Assembly (NCBI GenBank): GCA_044356865.1
Contig: JBIKVN010000189.1
Span: forward strand, 1-6,546
Direction: 5' to 3'
DNA length: 6,546 nucleotides
Source of the DNA: JBEIUL01 sp044356865
GTDB taxonomy: Bacteria > Planctomycetota > Phycisphaerae > Phycisphaerales > SM1A02
A program made the translations under genes and the position numbers. Each line of letters begins with the position of its first letter. Position 1 is the stretch's first letter. The notes beneath the pieces are model-generated. The model was not told where the DNA came from. It searched no databases and saw only the letters and a list, made by a program, of their open reading frames with translations. Positions 6,001 to 6,546 of the stretch are shown here, piece by piece.

Positions 6001-6546
6001 CGCCGCAGCCGCAGACGCCGGGCGCGGTCTTGCCGGCGTCAGAGGGGCAGCCGTCGGTGTTGTCGGCAACGAAGCCGACGGGCTGCGTGCATGCAAGCTG
6101 TGAGCTGGCCGGATCGCCGAACGAGTCGGCGTCGGTGTCGGCGTACCAGGTCGAGGCGTCCGAGGCCTCGGTGTCGTCCGTCGACGTCCCGTCGCAGTCG
6201 TTGTCGGTCCCGTCGTTCGCACAGTCCTCGGCCGCGCCGGGGTAGACCGCGGCGGACGTGTCGTCGCAGTCGGTGTTGTCCGTCACCGAACCGGCCACCG
6301 GCGAGCACGACATCGTCGCCGCACCGCCCAGGTCGCCGTAGCTGTCGCTGTCCGCGTCGGGGTAGTACGCCGTCGCGTCCGAGGCCTCCGCGTCGTCGGT
6401 CGACGTCCCGTCGCAGTCGTTGTCGACGCCGTCGTTCGCGCAGTCCTCGGCCGCGCCGGGGTAGACCGCGGCGGACGAGTCGTCGCAGTCGGTGTTGTTC
6501 GTCACCGAGCCCGCCACCGTCGTGCACGACATCGTCGCCGCGCCGC
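3050..6546 (-). CDS. Giant secreted-type repeat protein with MopE-like repeats, Cys-rich Ca-type linkers and two FG-GAP propellers, 5'-truncated
   Basis: At least 1,164 residues are visible. The frame stays open through the right edge; the codons at 6533-6544 read GAAT, matching the same repeat further in, so the Met at 6530-6532 is internal. It is used here only as residue 1 for numbering. The order is: MopE-like putative metal-binding repeats (1-146 plus a partial third to about 160); a CGCG linker (157-195); propeller 1 with seven FG-GAP blades (about 198-590); a longer linker with four CGCG modules (592-755); propeller 2 with seven blades (about 758-1155). The protein ends with the tail FLSPSPT. 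Asp-rich motifs such as DTDTDSDG resemble thrombospondin type 3 calcium sites. No membrane helix or C-terminal sorting motif (LPXTG, PEP-CTERM) is visible. The signal peptide is presumably beyond the edge. A role at the cell surface or in adhesion is inferred from the domain types only; no catalytic motif is seen. Confidence 0.92.
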   Translation of the reverse strand, partial: GAATMSCTTVAGSVTNNTDCDDSSAAVYPGAAEDCANDGVDNDCDGTSTDDAEASDATAYYPDADSDSYGDLGGAATMSCSPVAGSVTDNTDCDDTSAAVYPGAAEDCANDGTDNDCDGTSTDDTEASDASTWYADTDADSFGDPASSQLACTQPVGFVADNTDGCPSDAGKTAPGVCGCGVADIDENSNWFIDCLEGIVPTPIDSIPVAGLAAGDEFGGSMASHGDRVAVGLPGDDHSGRTDAGSVRVFHWDGSSWTDEGELRAPSPVTGERFGSAVAIFGDVVVVGRPLKTVAGNVEAGTAEVFRRDSGGSWQHEATLDRATPVASDRFGASVAVRGVFIAVGAPQADPGTKSNAGEVTVFTYAGSSWTATGSVTGTPVTANDRFGSAVALGGDATAPTLASGCPGDDETARTNCGALYVHDIASTGTLALRARLVGVAVASRQLGESVAVSGNGRLVAAGAPGADTAAGVDAGTVLLWEYHAPNWIGQSMSPPSPQAGERFGQSIVIDEIGGRVLIGSPATTVSSIAARGSATLFQRRGSGSWDQSARLEDAEGGSSASRFGTAVALLGMYPLVGGPFQDPPAGGAVVRFGGFADCIDNDSDSDGMGDACDACPSDPTKLWGEQCGCGNAETDTDSDGTADCNDLCPSDASKLAPGICGCGTPDTDTDSDGDEDCLDADDDDDGTADGSDGCPLDAGKTAPGLCGCGTADTDTDSDLTPDCNDGCDSDPLKIAPGTCGCGVADVDSDGDELLDCLGVSVLSEQAVPPTPTLASADDYGHAIAVDGDIAVVGMPGEDLPSKQNAGAAVVLARSGGEWTVAATLTASDARKGDSFGLSVAISGDLIAVGAPLADVSGTTDAGAVYLFRRSSGTWTEEAKLVRATRATKDRFGDAVAARGEFVAVGCPLANTGGLADSGEVSIFERVSLVWSPRSNLVSTPVTAGDRFGQSVALGGNAATPSLAVGAPGDDQPGVTGCGAIYVPADDLTVTPIVLTRLVASSPVKNAALGTSVAMDASGMRVAAGAPLTNVAGIGARAGLVTVWDRSGATPSDPWTAATLTPAGQAAEEQFGSSVSFDPNGQALVAGSPLRTIGGIVGRGAATVFLFNGTSWVTFDRLTLPVGGSSASNFGRSAACTAEGTVLIGAPKHDGKGTVREFLSPSPT
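3068..4261 (-). repeat. Propeller 2: seven FG-GAP blades
   Basis: Residues about 758-1155 of the giant protein hold seven blades with the landmark Gly at 777, 833, 889, 945, 1006, 1068 and 1127. Spacings are 56-62, close to those of propeller 1. Blade 4 (3590-3709) carries the insert GGNAATPSL and a GCGAIYV strand, like blade 4 of propeller 1. Blade 5 has LG in place of FG, and blade 7 is introduced by GGSSAS in both propellers. The gene stops seven residues after the final strand. Confidence 0.85.
4268..4759 (-). repeat. Asp/Cys-rich linker with four Cys-Gly-Cys-Gly modules between the propellers
   Basis: Residues 592-755 of the giant protein contain four CGCG motifs at 624-627, 657-660, 703-706 and 736-739. 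Each is preceded by a C[PD]xDxxK-type segment and followed by an Asp-rich stretch such as TDTDSDG and a DC pair. Spacing is 33, 46 and 33 residues; the long interval carries an extra run (DADDDDDGTADGSDG). The first part, DNDSDSDGMGDACDACPSD, is a canonical thrombospondin type 3 sequence. The repeat is also visible in the DNA, for example around 4390 and 4528, offset by 138 bases. The likely role is a calcium-stiffened spacer; calcium binding is inferred from the motif. Confidence 0.85.
4763..5941 (-). repeat. Propeller 1: seven FG-GAP blades
   Basis: Residues about 198-590 of the giant protein hold seven FG-GAP_2-type blades. The key Gly after Phe (Leu in blade 5) falls at residues 215, 271, 328, 384, 444, 501 and 561, giving spacings of 56-60 residues. 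A typical blade reads ERFGSAVA, then a strand ending in VxVGxP, a Gly/Asp/Ala loop, and a closing strand such as AGSVRVF. Blade 4 (5273-5392) has an insert, GGDATAPTL, and an NCGALYV strand. Blade 7 lacks the usual closing pattern and leads straight into the Cys-rich linker. Seven blades make a complete beta-propeller. Confidence 0.85.
5948..6064 (-). repeat. Single Cys-Gly-Cys-Gly linker module before propeller 1
   Basis: Residues 157-195 of the giant protein read as DNTDGCPSDAGK, then APGVCGCGVADID, then a segment ending in DCLEG. The module has four Cys (162, 174, 176, 191) and an Asp-rich centre, like thrombospondin-3-type calcium linkers. It is joined directly to a truncated MopE unit through the shared DNTD motif. 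The equivalent position before propeller 2 has the same CGCGVAD core. Confidence 0.75.
6095..6546 (-). repeat. Tandem 219-bp MopE-type repeats, running off the right edge
   Basis: Two full units (6314-6532 and 6095-6313) and the end of a third (6533-6546) are arranged head to tail with a period of 219 bases, or 73 residues, so the reading frame is kept. Over the first 53 residues the two units differ at only six positions. The DNA contains an identical 37-base run at 6441-6477 and 6222-6258. Each unit has NTDCDD, AAVYPGAAEDCANDG and DNDCDGTSTDD, the MopE-like putative metal-binding pattern, followed by a less conserved stretch ending in DADSDSYGD or DTDADSFGD. Conservation drops in the last 20 residues of the second unit. 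Confidence 0.9.

Noticed and set aside
3098..6103. A 1,001-codon open frame on the + strand opposite the giant protein gene.
   Set aside because: Its product is Arg/Ala/Val/Asp-rich low-complexity sequence with no domain. High GC and a sense strand avoiding TTA, CTA and TCA codons leave the antisense frame open by chance. The - strand frame has clear, ordered domains.
6530..6532. ATG at 6532 (- strand) as the start of the giant gene.
   Set aside because: Codons further upstream (GAAT) continue the same repeat seen before the Met at 6311-6313, and no signal peptide follows the Met.

Overview
This is a high-GC window (roughly 70% by eye) with almost no non-coding DNA. It holds three genes on the + strand and one very long repetitive gene on the - strand that runs off the right edge. 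The gene style suggests a Planctomycetota member, perhaps Phycisphaerae: MopE-type Asp/Cys repeats, Cys-Gly-Cys-Gly calcium-type linkers, FG-GAP propellers, a GTG start and high GC. Myxococcota or another high-GC Gram-negative lineage cannot be excluded. The taxon is inferred from repeat families, not from a marker gene.

Layout. Positions 1-438 (+) are the 3' part of a HIT-family nucleotide hydrolase/transferase gene with the complete histidine triad. After 53 bases comes 492-1967 (+), an unrecognised 491-residue envelope protein with a lipoprotein-like N-terminus, a helical body, a coiled-coil-like region, a proline-rich hinge and one C-terminal membrane helix. It overlaps by four bases (GTGA) with 1964-3031 (+), a PstS-like substrate-binding lipoprotein with a good Shine-Dalgarno sequence inside the end of the upstream gene. 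These two are probably one translationally coupled unit. No phosphate permease or ATPase gene is in view.

Only 18 bases separate the PstS-like gene from the convergent gene at 3050-6546 (-). That gene encodes at least 1,164 residues of a secreted-type modular protein. From its visible N-terminal side to its C-terminus it has near-identical MopE-type repeats of 73 residues, one Cys-Gly-Cys-Gly linker, a seven-blade FG-GAP propeller, a longer linker with four Cys-Gly-Cys-Gly modules, and a second seven-blade propeller. The protein ends almost immediately after the last blade. The two propellers match blade by blade, which points to duplication of a whole propeller. The start and any signal peptide lie beyond the right edge.

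I saw no RNA gene, CRISPR array, insertion sequence, attachment site or origin. The most interesting items are the internal architecture of the giant repeat protein and the coupled pair of a doubly anchored lipoprotein and a PstS-like binding protein.
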